NCBI GenBank assembly: GCA_014871385.1
Contig: CM026429.1
Location: forward strand, 2,369,799-2,433,798
From: Ceratodon purpureus
Lineage: Eukaryota; Streptophyta; Bryopsida; Pseudoditrichales; Ditrichaceae
Length of the DNA stretch: 64,000 bases
Direction: 5' to 3'
Shown here: in pieces, positions 46,859 to 57,933 of the stretch
Layout of the letters: each line of letters begins with the position of its first letter
Numbering within the stretch: the stretch's first letter is position 1
The notes under the pieces: model-generated
The model's database searches: none
The model's input: the letters and a program-made list of their open reading frames with translations, nothing else
What the model was told of the DNA's origin: nothing
Program-made: the position numbers and the translations under genes

Positions 46859-47940
46859 GGTCAAAATGTGTTGGTTGCAATCAATCAAGGAAACGCAAGG
46901 CACTGATCAGAGATTAAAGTGGAATGTGAAGGAGCTGGATCTGATCAGTACATGAACATGCAGCTCCCTGCTCCTGTTTACATAGACGTGGTGAATCGCC
47001 GTCTGACCAGGAACTAGAATTAAATTTTGTAGGCTGGAATTCCATATCAATGTGAAATGTATGCGATCATCTTAATTTCGGAATTGGAAGTGGAAACTAC
47101 TTTCAGTTTCTCTGCAGCAGCACATTGATTGCGGTAGATTATACCTTGTACATGACTTCGTTGACACTCATATGGAAAACCTCTTGATATAAGAATGGTG
47201 TTAATCAGTACATTGTTTGTCCAAGCTCCTTCTGCAGCACCACAAGGCTCACACGGAAGATCGTGGTGACAATGCTTGCTATTTCAAAATTGGAAAAATT
47301 CCAACTGAAGTTTCTCTTGGATCAATTCTGCCCAGTTGCCGTAGCTTGTGATCACGTGGGCACTAGGTGATTTATGACCACTACAACAGAGGTTGTGAAA
47401 GCAAGTTTTGATGCAATCCCAGAAATTGACGTTTAGAATGCGGGAGTGAAGTTTAGCAGGATCGTTCAAAATTTAATAATTCTAAAATAAGAAAATGAAA
47501 AAAATATCTGAAATTTAAAGGATAGACAAATGAGAGTAGGAATTATTATTTTTGTGGGTAATTGTCTATTTTAAACCATCTAAGATTATTTTTTAGTGAT
47601 TTGTTTAAAATAAACAAATATGATCCACAAAAATAAAATTTCTTTAAGTTTATTTTTATTTTTTTGAAGTGGAGGAGCATGCTACCCAAATACAGTAACT
47701 GGTGACTGTTACTAGAAGGAAGAAGACACATCATTTGTATTTTTTCAAACTTATGAAAATGCTAAAGTAGTGATCCAAGATACATTTGGAGGTTGGTAGA
47801 AGATTAGAATCTCTTTCTCTGTGCAACCCGACCTACCATTTTGGATGGGAACCAGACACTTCTATGGAAAGCAAATCTTCCAATTTGTCATTATAGAGAC
47901 AAAGAAAGAAACTTCGGTCTCCGAAGGAGACTGACATGAA

Positions 47941-48346
47941 TTAAGGTTGAGGCACCCAAAACCGACCAAATAAGAGAGTTCGCAATGATCCCTCGGGAGA
48001 AATTCTGAATGGTTATTTTTCATGGAAGGGGAAATAGAAATCATGAAGGATGCCAATTTTTTGGAAATTTTTGGAGCATTTTTTGAATTGATACAAATTT
48101 TTTAATGAACATTTTTACTTTTACACACAACCAACATGTAGGTTTCCCTAAAACCGACCACCATGACACCAGAACTTGATCACTCTACTACCACCAAAAT
48201 ATTCCCATATGATTCCCTTTCTACCAATCATGCTTCATACTTTCTTCTAGATCTCCCAAGATTTTAAATCTGAAAACTTGTCGGAATTGGAGAAGTCTAG
48301 TGATCGGTTTTGGGGACCCGGTTGGTTTTAGGTGCTTCAACCTTAA
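47941..48346. mobile_element. Foldback element with ~27-bp inverted ends
   Basis: The left arm TTAAGGTTGAGGCACC... (47,941-47,967) and the reverse complement of 48,320-48,346 match at 24 of 27 positions, both beginning with TTAA. The span is about 400 bp and non-coding. If TTAA is the target site this would be a second TTAA-type element, but the mismatched arms show it is older than the one at 45,132. Confidence 0.5.
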
Positions 48347-49470
48347 GTGTCTGTTTGATCCAATCCCCCCTTTCCAAAGTAGACACTCTACATGTCATTA
48401 TAATAATTAGCACCGACAATCTTTGAAGGACTTGATACAAGGAATTAATAAGTCCACCAAAAAAACGTTTATTATAAATGGTGACTTCAATTGCCTCTTT
48501 AGATATGTCTCTCAATGCTTATTGAATGGTTTCTATTCCTCTTTGTTGTTTGATTTGAAGTCATTTTATCAAAGACTTCAACTTTATAATACTATTTATT
48601 TAATATGAATTATCATAGAATTTGATTGAATTTAAAATCATAATAATGTGAAATATTTAGCCAAGTATGCTATATGCTAAACAAATATGCCCTAATCTTA
48701 TTATTCAAAAAAGAATTGATTCCATTAAAAATATACATAGTCACGTGTATTTTTTTAAAGGAATAATTTTTTAATAATAAATTTTTAATATTGTGGCAGC
48801 TTAAGTATTTTCAATCACATAATTATATTATTAAACATAATTCTAAACCAATAAAATTTACCAAAAATATGTAGCTTGATGTAATTTTGTTGAACATTAT
48901 TCTTTTATATTGAAAATATTTTTTAAATTTATTAAAAAAATGTTTTAGGTTTTATAATCTAGCTTGCAAAAAAAAAATTATATAAATGAGAATTTTGTCA
49001 TACAATATAAGTAGAAGTTGATGAAAATTGACTTGGAAATTCTTTTTATTTGTAAAAATCAAAGAATTCTAGTATTCTACAAGTACTATATTATTTTTCA
49101 AAATTAGACGAATGCAATACATATTTTTTTTAATAAATACTAAATAAAAAAATCACATGTATAATTTATATATGGTAATAAGTGTTATATCTCAAAAACA
49201 AATATCATATAATTACCACAAAAGTTATCTACAATCTATTAAATATCCTTAAAGTTAATGTTGTGAAGACTTTGTAAAACTTAGGTCCAAAGAATAAATA
49301 TCTTTATTAGTTACTAATACATTCTTTTTAAAATAGACAACTTTAGCCACAAAAATCTTAACCTCACTTAAATCTCCGTCATTGCGACCAAAAAACTTAT
49401 ATTAGACTATCTTCTTCATTTTCTATATCAATCCAAACTTTAAAGGATTGTATATAATATGATATAGGAT

Positions 49471-49589
49471 CAGTGTTTTTTTTTCTGGCTACAACTTTGT
49501 GGCAGAGCCAACACAATGCGTTCCCTCCACAGAATGGACCAATCCCATGCAGTCCCTCCAACTTTTGTTGCCAGAAAAAAAAAACACTG
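49471..49589. mobile_element. hAT-like MITE, 119 bp, with 8-bp target duplication
   Basis: Ends are inverted: CAGTG, a T-run and CTGGC at the left; GCCAG, an A-run and CACTG at the right. It is flanked by an exact 8-bp duplication TATAGGAT (49,463-49,470 and 49,590-49,597). CAGTG ends with an 8-bp duplication fit the hAT superfamily. Too short to encode a transposase. Confidence 0.88.
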
Positions 49590-50739
49590 TATAGGATTTT
49601 CTTTAATCAGTACCTTCTATAGTTTTTTTTTAAAAAAATTTTAAATTTTTTTTTTTTTTTTTACTTAATGGTAAACTTCTTGATCTACATTTTTTTTTTG
49701 TATGGTTATTGGTGAAGAAACTTATTCATCATTCTCTTAAAAATTAAAGAAATTGTCTTTATTAAATGATTCAACTTCTTTTATCCAAACAATAAGAATC
49801 TTTGACTATAATTGGCTCTTGAACCTTAACAACACAAATCTTCTTCTATTTTTTAAGCTCAAGACGTATGTTTATATTTTCCTCAATGAGAATGTGTTGT
49901 TAACATGTTCCATAACATTCTCTGCCATGTGTGAAAATCATTTCATGATTGTCACTCAATCCGCTCAATAAAAATAACTACTCCAAGCTTCAAAAACCAC
50001 CGCACAATGAGTTTTTTGAAATTTGGAGTACGTGTTTCATCTATGTGGTATCTCCATATAAAATGAAACAATATTTTGCTGCTTTTTAGCAAAAATGTCT
50101 TCCAAAAATGATCTAGATATGAGATTCACGTAAAACAAAAATATATTACTAAAGGAGGAACAATTGAACAATAGCTTTCAATTTATCTCTAATAACCAAA
50201 CCAATATTCTTTGATTGTCAACCAAAGATAAATATGTTATAACTTGAACAAATATTTTGTAATATTATCCAAATACATCAAATTTTCAATATGCTTTATA
50301 TTTTTCTGCAACATGAAGCATGCCTTTGGACTTCACATCTTTGGACTCCTCTCATCCATAGCTTATTTTATTTGCCACCAATAAGTACTTCATGTCTTGC
50401 TTTCAGAATGTAATGACTAATTTTGAGTTGAGTATGAAATCCAAGTCCACTTGCTTCTTCTTAAATTCACATTCATTTTTCAGTTGCTACCTTCTTTATG
50501 TGAAATGACTTTTGCATTGAAATAAAGCTTCAAACTACAACTTGAAACTTGTATACGATGATTTATCATGTCATTAGGCCATGGTTGTCATAATGGACGG
50601 ACGGGCCAAAAAATTGTCGTGTAGTCACGTGACGAACGTAACGGACGGTTATCGGACGGACGCTTATCGGACGGGCTCCCCCGCGCGAGCAAAATTACTG
50701 ACCTCACAGTTACTACTGTTTACCATGGGTGGCGCCCGT

Positions 50740-50811
50740 CGTCGCGTTTGCTCGCGCCCGTAGGCACACGCGCGAGCACTCGGGCGCGCGCAAAAAAAAA
50801 AAAAAAAAAAA

Positions 50812-50846
<35 letters not shown>

Positions 50847-51054
50847 GTTTTTTGGTGCTCGCGCCTGAATGCTCGCGCCCGTAGGCACGCGCGCGCGCGC
50901 GCAAAAAAATTTTAAAATAAATAAATAAATTAAAAAAAAAATGGTTTTTTGGTGCACGCGCCCACATGCTCGCGCCTGAATGCTCGCGCCTGAATGCTCG
51001 CGCCCGTAGGCACGCGCGCGAGCACTCGGGCGCGCGCAAAAAAAAAAAAAAAAA

Positions 51055-51109
<55 letters not shown>

Positions 51110-51170
51110 GTGCGCGTGCCAGAGTGCTCGCGCGCGTGCCTACGGGCGCGAGCATTCAGGCGCGAGACTT
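50740..51170. repeat. GC-rich inverted repeats with A/T-run junctions (left array)
   Basis: Copies of a GCTCGCGCCCGTAGGCAC-type block alternate with A-run/T-run junctions. The most striking pair is 50,983-51,027 and 51,122-51,166, a perfect 45-bp inverted repeat around an A/T-run spacer of 94 nt. This would form a very stable hairpin or cruciform. Confidence 0.9.
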
Positions 51171-51573
51171 TCACAAAGAAATTGTTCATTTCATTTTGGT
51201 GATAGTTCATCCTTTGGGCATGTACATGTAGGCATGTACATAGGAAAAAATAAAGCACCAAAATGAAATGAACAACTTCTTGGTGGAGGTTGGGTGCGTG
51301 CGTGTCGGTGTGCGTAGAAAAAACTAGCACAAAAATGAATTGAAACCGAACTCCCAAAACTCATGTAGATATGTTCTTGTATGATTTGAATCCTGATTTT
51401 TGTACTATTAAAGTTATTCTTGTTAAATATAGTTTTATATTTTGTTCATGATTGCATTCATTAATTAAATATGTAAATAACTTATATTTCATGTTATTCT
51501 TAAATTTATTTACCATGTTTCATTCAATTGGCACATATAATAAGTTTACATAACAAATATAGGAAAAAAAATA

Positions 51574-51908
51574 CATCATAGACTTGGAATGATAAAATAA
51601 ATACATGATAGACTAAGAATGGAAGAAAAAGAAAACAAGAAGATAGAATGGAATAGTAATGAACTTCAAAATAACAAGATGATAGAATACAAGACAATTA
51701 GAAAAATAAATAAAAATAAAAGATGGAATGTGTGACTAATGGAAGAATAAACAAATAAATAAATACATGATAGACTAAGAATGGAAGAAAAAGAAAACAA
51801 GAAGATAGAATGGAATAATAATGAAGTTAAAAATAACAAGATGATAGAATAGAAGACAATTGGAAAAAATATAAAAATAAAAGATTGAATGGGCGATTAA
51901 TCGAAGAA

Positions 51909-51939
<31 letters not shown>

Positions 51940-52400
51940 ATACATCATCCACTAGAAATGGAAGAAAAAGAAAATAAGAAGATAAAACGGAATAATAATG
52001 AACTTAAAAAGAACAAGATGATAGAATAGAAGACAATTGGAAAAATAAATAAAAATAAAAGATGGCATGGGCGACTAATGGAAGAATAAATAAATAAATA
52101 AATACATGATAGGCTAAGAATGGAAGAAAAGGAAAACAAGAAGATAGAATGGAATTATAATGAAGTTAAAGGGATGAGATGATAGAATGGAAGACAATTG
52201 GAAATTTTAATATATAAAAATAAAAGATAGAATGTAAGACCAATGGTCGGCTAATAAAATAAATAAATACATCATCCACTGGATATAGAAGAAAAGGAAA
52301 ACGAGAAGATAGAATGGAAGAAGAATAGAAAAATCAACAAATAAAGGGATAGAATGGGAGAAATATAAAATAAGTCATGGATAAAAAGCCATCAAGTGTG
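51574..52400. repeat. A-rich ~160-177-bp minisatellite, about five copies
   Basis: The landmark 'tacat(g/c)at' followed by an 'actaagaatggaag'-like stretch recurs near 51,604, 51,766, 51,943, 52,105 and 52,270, with the following 'agaagatagaatggaa' and 'gaagacaattggaaa' blocks in order. Purine-rich on the plus strand, non-coding, inside the hAT-like element. Confidence 0.85.
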
Positions 52401-52904
52401 ATGAACGACATAGTCAACAATGAATTGACGTTTCAATAGATTATGATTTAATCAACGCGAAGATAGTGGAAATGTACACAAAATGTTCTAGTTTAAACAA
52501 AATTAAACTAACTCCAAAATCTTCTACTAATCTAATTATCTATGCCTTTTGCTACTACTTTAATTCTAATATCATATTACAAAAATATTCTCATCACTCA
52601 TCGATCTCCATCACATCGCGTACTTGGTCTAACAACAATTATTTGTGCATAAAATTGCAATGAACACCTTCTTGCTGGAAGTCCGATGCAAGCTATCAGG
52701 CGAGTGCGGACGGGCGCCAATACTCGGGCGCGAGCATACCGGCGAGTACAAAGGAGGAAGTAGCACCAAAATGAAATGATCAAGAACTTGGTGGAAGTCC
52801 GGCGCACGCCATCGGGCGAGTACGGACGGGCGAGTGCAGACGGGCGCGAGCATACGAGCGAGTGCGAAAAAAAAATTAAAAAAATAAAAAATAAAAAATA
52901 AATT

Positions 52905-53539
52905 CAGAACTTTGGCTGGTTTCTGTGTGCGCGTTCGCTAATACGCTCGCGCCCGTCTCCGCGCGCGCGAGTGCGGACGGGAGCGAACGTACAGGCGAGT
53001 GCGGAAAAAAAAAAAAAAAAAATTTTTTTTTTTTTTTCAGAACTTTGGCTGGTTTCTGTGTGCGCGTTCGCTGATACGTTCGCGCCCGTCTCCGCGCGCG
53101 CGAGTGCGGACGGGCGCGAACGTACGGGCGAGTGCGAAAAAAAAAAAAAAAAAAAAAAAAATTTTTTTTTTTTTCAGAACTTTGGCTGGTTTGTGAGTGC
53201 GCGTTCGCTGATACGTTCGCGCCCGTCTGCGCGCGCGCGAGTAGAGACGGGCGCGAACGTACGGGCGAGTGCGAAAAAAAAAAAAAAAAAAAAAAAAAAT
53301 TTTTCAGAACTTTGGCTGGTTTCTGTGTGCGCGTTCGCTGATACGTTCGCGCCCGTCTGCGCGCGCGCGAGTAGAGACGGGCGCGAACGTACGGGCGAGT
53401 GCGAAAAAAAAAAAAAAAAAAAAAAAATCTTTTTTTTTTTCAGAACTTTGGCTGGTTTCTGTGTGCGCGTTCGCTGATACGTTCGCGCCCGTCTGCGCGC
53501 GCGCGAGTGCGGACGGGCGCGAACGTACGGGCGAGTGCG

Positions 53540-53571
<32 letters not shown>

Positions 53572-54465
53572 TTTTTTCAGAACTTTGGCTGGTTTGTGAG
53601 TGCGCGTTCGCTGATACGTTCGCGCCCGTCTGCGCGCGCGCGAGTACAGACGGGCGCGAACGTACGGGCGAGTGCGAAAAAAAAAAAAAAAAAAAAAAAA
53701 ATTTTTCAGAACTTTGGCTGGTTTCTGTGTGCGCGTTCGCTGATACGTTCGCGCCCGTCTGCGCGCGCGCGAGTAGAGACGGGCGCGAACGTACAGGCGA
53801 GTGCGAAAAAAAAAAAAAAAAAAAAAAAATTTTTTTTTTCAGAACTTTGGCTGGTTTCTGTGTGCGCGTTCGCTGATACGTTCGCGCCCGTCTGCGCGCG
53901 CGCGAGTGCGGACGGGCGCGAACGTACGGGCGAGTGCGAAAAGAAAAAAAAAAAAAAAAAAAAAAATTTTTTTCAGATCTTTGGCTAGTTTTCTGTGTGC
54001 GCGTTCGCTGATACGCTCGCGCCCGTCAGCGCGCGCGCGATTGCTCGCGCCCGTGTGCGTGCGCCCGAATGCTCGCACTCAATGGTAGGGGTAGCACCAA
54101 AATGAAATGAACAACAACTTGGTGGGAGTCCGGCGCACGCCATCGGGCGAGTGCGGACGGGCGAATGCGGACGGGCGCGAGCATACGAGCGAGTGCGAAA
54201 AAAAAATTTTCAGAACTTTGGCTGGTTTCTCTGTGCGCGTTCGCTGATACGTTCGCGCCCGTCTGCGCGCGCGCGAGTACATACGGGCGCGAACGTACGG
54301 GCGAGTGCGAAAAAAAAAAAAAAAAAAAAAAAATTTTTTTTTTTTTTTCAGAACTTTGGCTGGTTTCTGTGTGCGCGTTCGCTGATACGTTCGCGCCCGT
54401 CTGCGCGCGCGCGAGTGCGGACGGGCGCGAACATACGGGCGAGTGCGGAAAAAAAAAAAAAAAAA

Positions 54466-54496
<31 letters not shown>
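52905..54496. repeat. ~133-bp satellite array, about eleven units
   Basis: Units begin CAGA(A/T)CTTTGGCT at 52905, 53038, 53175, 53305, 53441, 53578, 53707, 53840, 53974, 54201 and 54349 (spacings 133, 137, 130, 136, 137, 129, 133, 134, 227, 148). Each holds a GC-rich palindrome with arms of 16 bp (TACGTTCGCGCCCGTC and its reverse complement), then GGCGAGTGCG and an A-run/T-run junction of variable length, which accounts for most of the length change. Units are otherwise nearly identical, so the array is young or homogenised. Translated frames (ARSLIRSRPSARAR..., KKKKK) are not proteins. Confidence 0.95.
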
Positions 54497-54703
54497 CGCA
54501 CCTGCCTGTATGCTCGCGCCCGTCTGCTCTCGGGCGCGCGCGCGAGCGCGTGCAAAAGTCAGCGCTAGGTAAATTCGTTTTAACCTTACCGTGAGTCAAC
54601 CGGTCAATTCCCTTATGTGACGGACACGGGGGTGTGTCTTGTCACCATGACGGACTAACGGACTAACGGACGGTCGGTCTATTATGACAACCATGCATTA
54701 GGC

Positions 54704-57700
54704 ATCGAATCAACATGTTTGGGTTGTTTAACACAACCGATTTGAGGATTGATATGATTTCAATGCTTTTAAAAATGAGAACCTTTTTCAATGATTTTAG
54801 CAAAATAGTCTAATGGATCTTTGGCTCCACACTTCTTCACAGATACTAGTAGCCAATATTTGTTTTTACCAAGTGGATTTTTGTTACCAACTTCCAACCA
54901 TTTGAAGGCATTCTGAATGCCAAATCAAATTTTGACTACTTTACATCAATGCTATAATGATTTTCCGTCTTTCTTGCCTGCAAAATTATAAATTTTATAT
55001 TCTATATCGTGAAAATCCATTGTTGCCATTTTACAAAGTAAGATGTGTTCATTTGCGATTAACCTTGAAGAGGTTGGAGTTTATCAATAAAAATATTTGG
55101 ATGGTTTCCACTTGAGGTAATTGTTTTTTTCCCACTCTAGTCTATTGAAAGTGCAAGCTTTTTAACTCGTTGCTTACATGACTTGATAATAAGTCCGTCA
55201 TCATAGGCATTACACATGGACTTTAATGCTCCTCAATATATATCTAGAAGTGTGATCATAGAAACATAATCACATAACTTAATTATGATATCTTTGTAAA
55301 AAGTCTCACTTACACCCAAGCGTTGGCTTGTAGTTCTTTAAAAACAACGCAAAGAATCCTTTATTTTTATCAATATTTACATTTAGACGACTAAAACTAT
55401 CCCATTAAAATCTTAATTTATCCAACATTTAATTTATAGTAGTGTGATATTTGTTGTTTTTTATAATGTCTTTCAATCTTGATGATGGAAGTAAATATGT
55501 AATATCATTATCATATAAAACTATAAAAATAAATTGTCATAATCATCTTCAAAAAGTGATTGAGATGCAAGATATCATTTTGCCAAAATACTACAAGCGT
55601 GCAAAACATGCATGTTGTTTATCTATAGGCTCAAATAATATGCTTTTCAAAAGGATTGTCTTTTTACTTCAATAGATTTCCGGACATTTCTTCTAACTTT
55701 ATTAGTAGTAGTAGCTCCTTTAAAAATAATATTTAAGAATTTTTGTGGAGAAGCCATTTTACAACAAATATATTTTTTAAACTTTTTTTATTTTTTTAAA
55801 ATTAGAAGAAGATATAATTTTAAAATTATATCTGATGACATCAAATTTAGGATGGTATAATATTCTAAGGCTAAAGGCAAAATCCAGATTCTTTAGCAAT
55901 AAATTCACTATAAATTATATTAGCAAATGAAGGAATATGATTAAAATAGTTCAAAACAATCTTCCATGTTTATGCTCAACATGTACACATTGCAATCAGA
56001 AGCTTGAATTTATTCTAATTAGTGACATATAATTTATTTATTTTTAAAATAGGCTTAAAGAACATGGTTCATGCTTTGATTTGTGTATAAGAAGGTTGTT
56101 TCTAGTTTGATAAATTTGAGTTATTCAAAAAAAGATCATGGTTGTTCTTTACATGTTGTTTGTCTATACGTGAATGCCATCGATGACTAGTGTTCAATTA
56201 GTGGGTTTACTACCATGGAGTACTTGAAGCAATTCTTTATTGCAGTTAGGACAAATTTTGAAGTCCATCTTTCATGATAGCGTAGTTGGCAAACTTTGAG
56301 GAGCAATAACAATTAGTAGACAATATAGGTTTTTTAACATGTATGCATATTTAAATTGTAAAAATTGTAAATGAAGTTTTAATTCCTAAAAGACGGATGG
56401 ATTTGCAAAACATAGATGCTTTATGATATGTAACTTTCATACTTCCGATGAATTTTGTCGCAGAAAAAAAAAGATGTAAAGCATGTCAATTAGAAATTAT
56501 TTCTACAATTCAAATTCTAATAGCTGTATTAATTTTTTTTCAAATTAATTTAAATTAATTTATCTTTAAAATTTACTAAGATTAGATTTTTTATCTTTAG
56601 TATGTGATTTTTTTGTGATTGGTTAAATAATAACTTGCATCCTAGATATTAAAAACACGTGAAGTACAATCTCTAAAACATCATTAGTTCCTTCAAAGAA
56701 CAAGTTTTCACACACTTCAAAAGTGATGGCTACTTTAGATATTTTTTATTTTGAAAAATATTGACCATATTGATCTTCTTTTGGAATAGTTCAATTTGAT
56801 GATAATCTGATTTAGAACCCAATCTGTTTCAAGAAGCTCAAACAAACTTGATTTAATCTTTGTTATTGGAATTTGTATAACATATGAAATAATAATTTGC
56901 ATCGGATATTCTTTTTGTAGTTTACAGTATAGGAGGAATATGAAGCAAGTATAGTATAGAAAGAATATAAAGTAGTATAGGAGGAATATGAAGTAATAAT
57001 TATGAAGTAAGTACAGTATAGGAGGAATATGAAGTAATAATTGTCTTACTTGCTGCTTGCTGAAATAAGCTTGATTCAACCATGTATAACCAAATTTCTA
57101 TAACACATGACATGATAATTTACATCAGATAATCCTTCCTTTTGTAGTCTACACAAAATACTGTAGGAGGAATATCAAATAATAATTTTGTTACTTTACA
57201 TTTCAGTTGAAATTTGAGTGGATCTTAGGATATGAAGGCATCAATGTTTACACCTATGACTGTAAAGATAGAATGTTTTACACATTGCATACCCAAGGCG
57301 ATGTAGATTAGATAAGTTAATGTACATTGTTTATTCAACAATTATTGACACAATGTGCATAAGTTTACTTGGACTTTGTAAATCTCATTAAACCTTACAT
57401 TGATTTCACATTAATAAAAATAAAAAAAAAATAAAAAATAAAAAAATAAAATAAAAAAAAAATAAAAAAACTAGTTAAAAAAAAAAAAAATGTTATTTAT
57501 CATTAGTGCATCATTTTTATTAATACAAGTGATATGCTACAGTAAGATGCCTTCCAGATTAGAATCAATATATTTAATTCTGAGTTTGATACTCATTACT
57601 TACAACCTTTACCAGTGGCTATTTGCTTCATCTCACATTTTTATTCTTCAAACACTCTTCTATGTAATTCTAGCACACGCTAACGCTTTGAGCTATCACA

Positions 57701-57900
57701 CATTTTGTAAGCAATTCTCAAGCCGTTCCATTTATATCCATGATGAGTAGGTCCAATCTTCATAAACTTATGTTGTAATGAGCTCATGGGCCAAAATTTA
57801 GAGTTTTCATCAAATTCAACCATTCAATCTGTGTGTATCATATGTATGCCTATGATTGGTTCGACGCCATTTGTTTTCAATGCTCCATGAAGGTAATAAA
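54704..57900. other. AT-rich intergenic region with short repeats
   Basis: No supported gene. Around 56,870-57,180 the block 'ataggaggaatatgaagtaataatt' is repeated several times, and a larger segment ('ataacatatgaaataataatttgcat...') recurs in diverged form about 220 bp later. An A-rich tract spans about 57,412-57,490. Confidence 0.45.
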
Positions 57901-57933
57901 GGATTGCTTCCAAAATACATGCATCTCTCCTTT

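Larger units (their letters stand above)
46950..50571. other. AT-rich intergenic region with small transposons
   Basis: No supported gene. It contains a foldback pair at 47,941-48,346 and a hAT-like MITE at 49,471-49,589. Composition between about 48,600 and 50,500 is extremely AT-rich. Confidence 0.45.
50580..54695. mobile_element. 4.1-kb hAT-like non-autonomous element filled with tandem arrays
   Basis: The ends share a perfect 15-bp inverted repeat CATGGTTGTCATAAT, with further similarity inside (GAC(G/C)GAC(G/C)G). Exact 8-bp duplications CATTAGGC flank it (50,572-50,579 and 54,696-54,703). Both ends carry subterminal copies of a CGGACGG-type motif (for example TATCGGACGGACG at the left and TAACGGAC repeats at the right), as hAT transposases often need. 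There is no transposase-like protein. The body holds GC-rich palindromes with A-run/T-run junctions, an A-rich ~165-bp minisatellite and a ~133-bp satellite. Mobilisation in trans by a related transposase is inferred. Long open frames across the arrays are artefacts of the repeat. Confidence 0.85.

Noticed and set aside
50664-54594. Long open frames across the arrays (up to ~240 codons, poly-Lys/poly-Phe and ARSLIRSRPSARAR repeats)
   Set aside because: They arise from translating the satellite and A/T runs; several frames on both strands are open at once, and the codons follow the DNA repeat.
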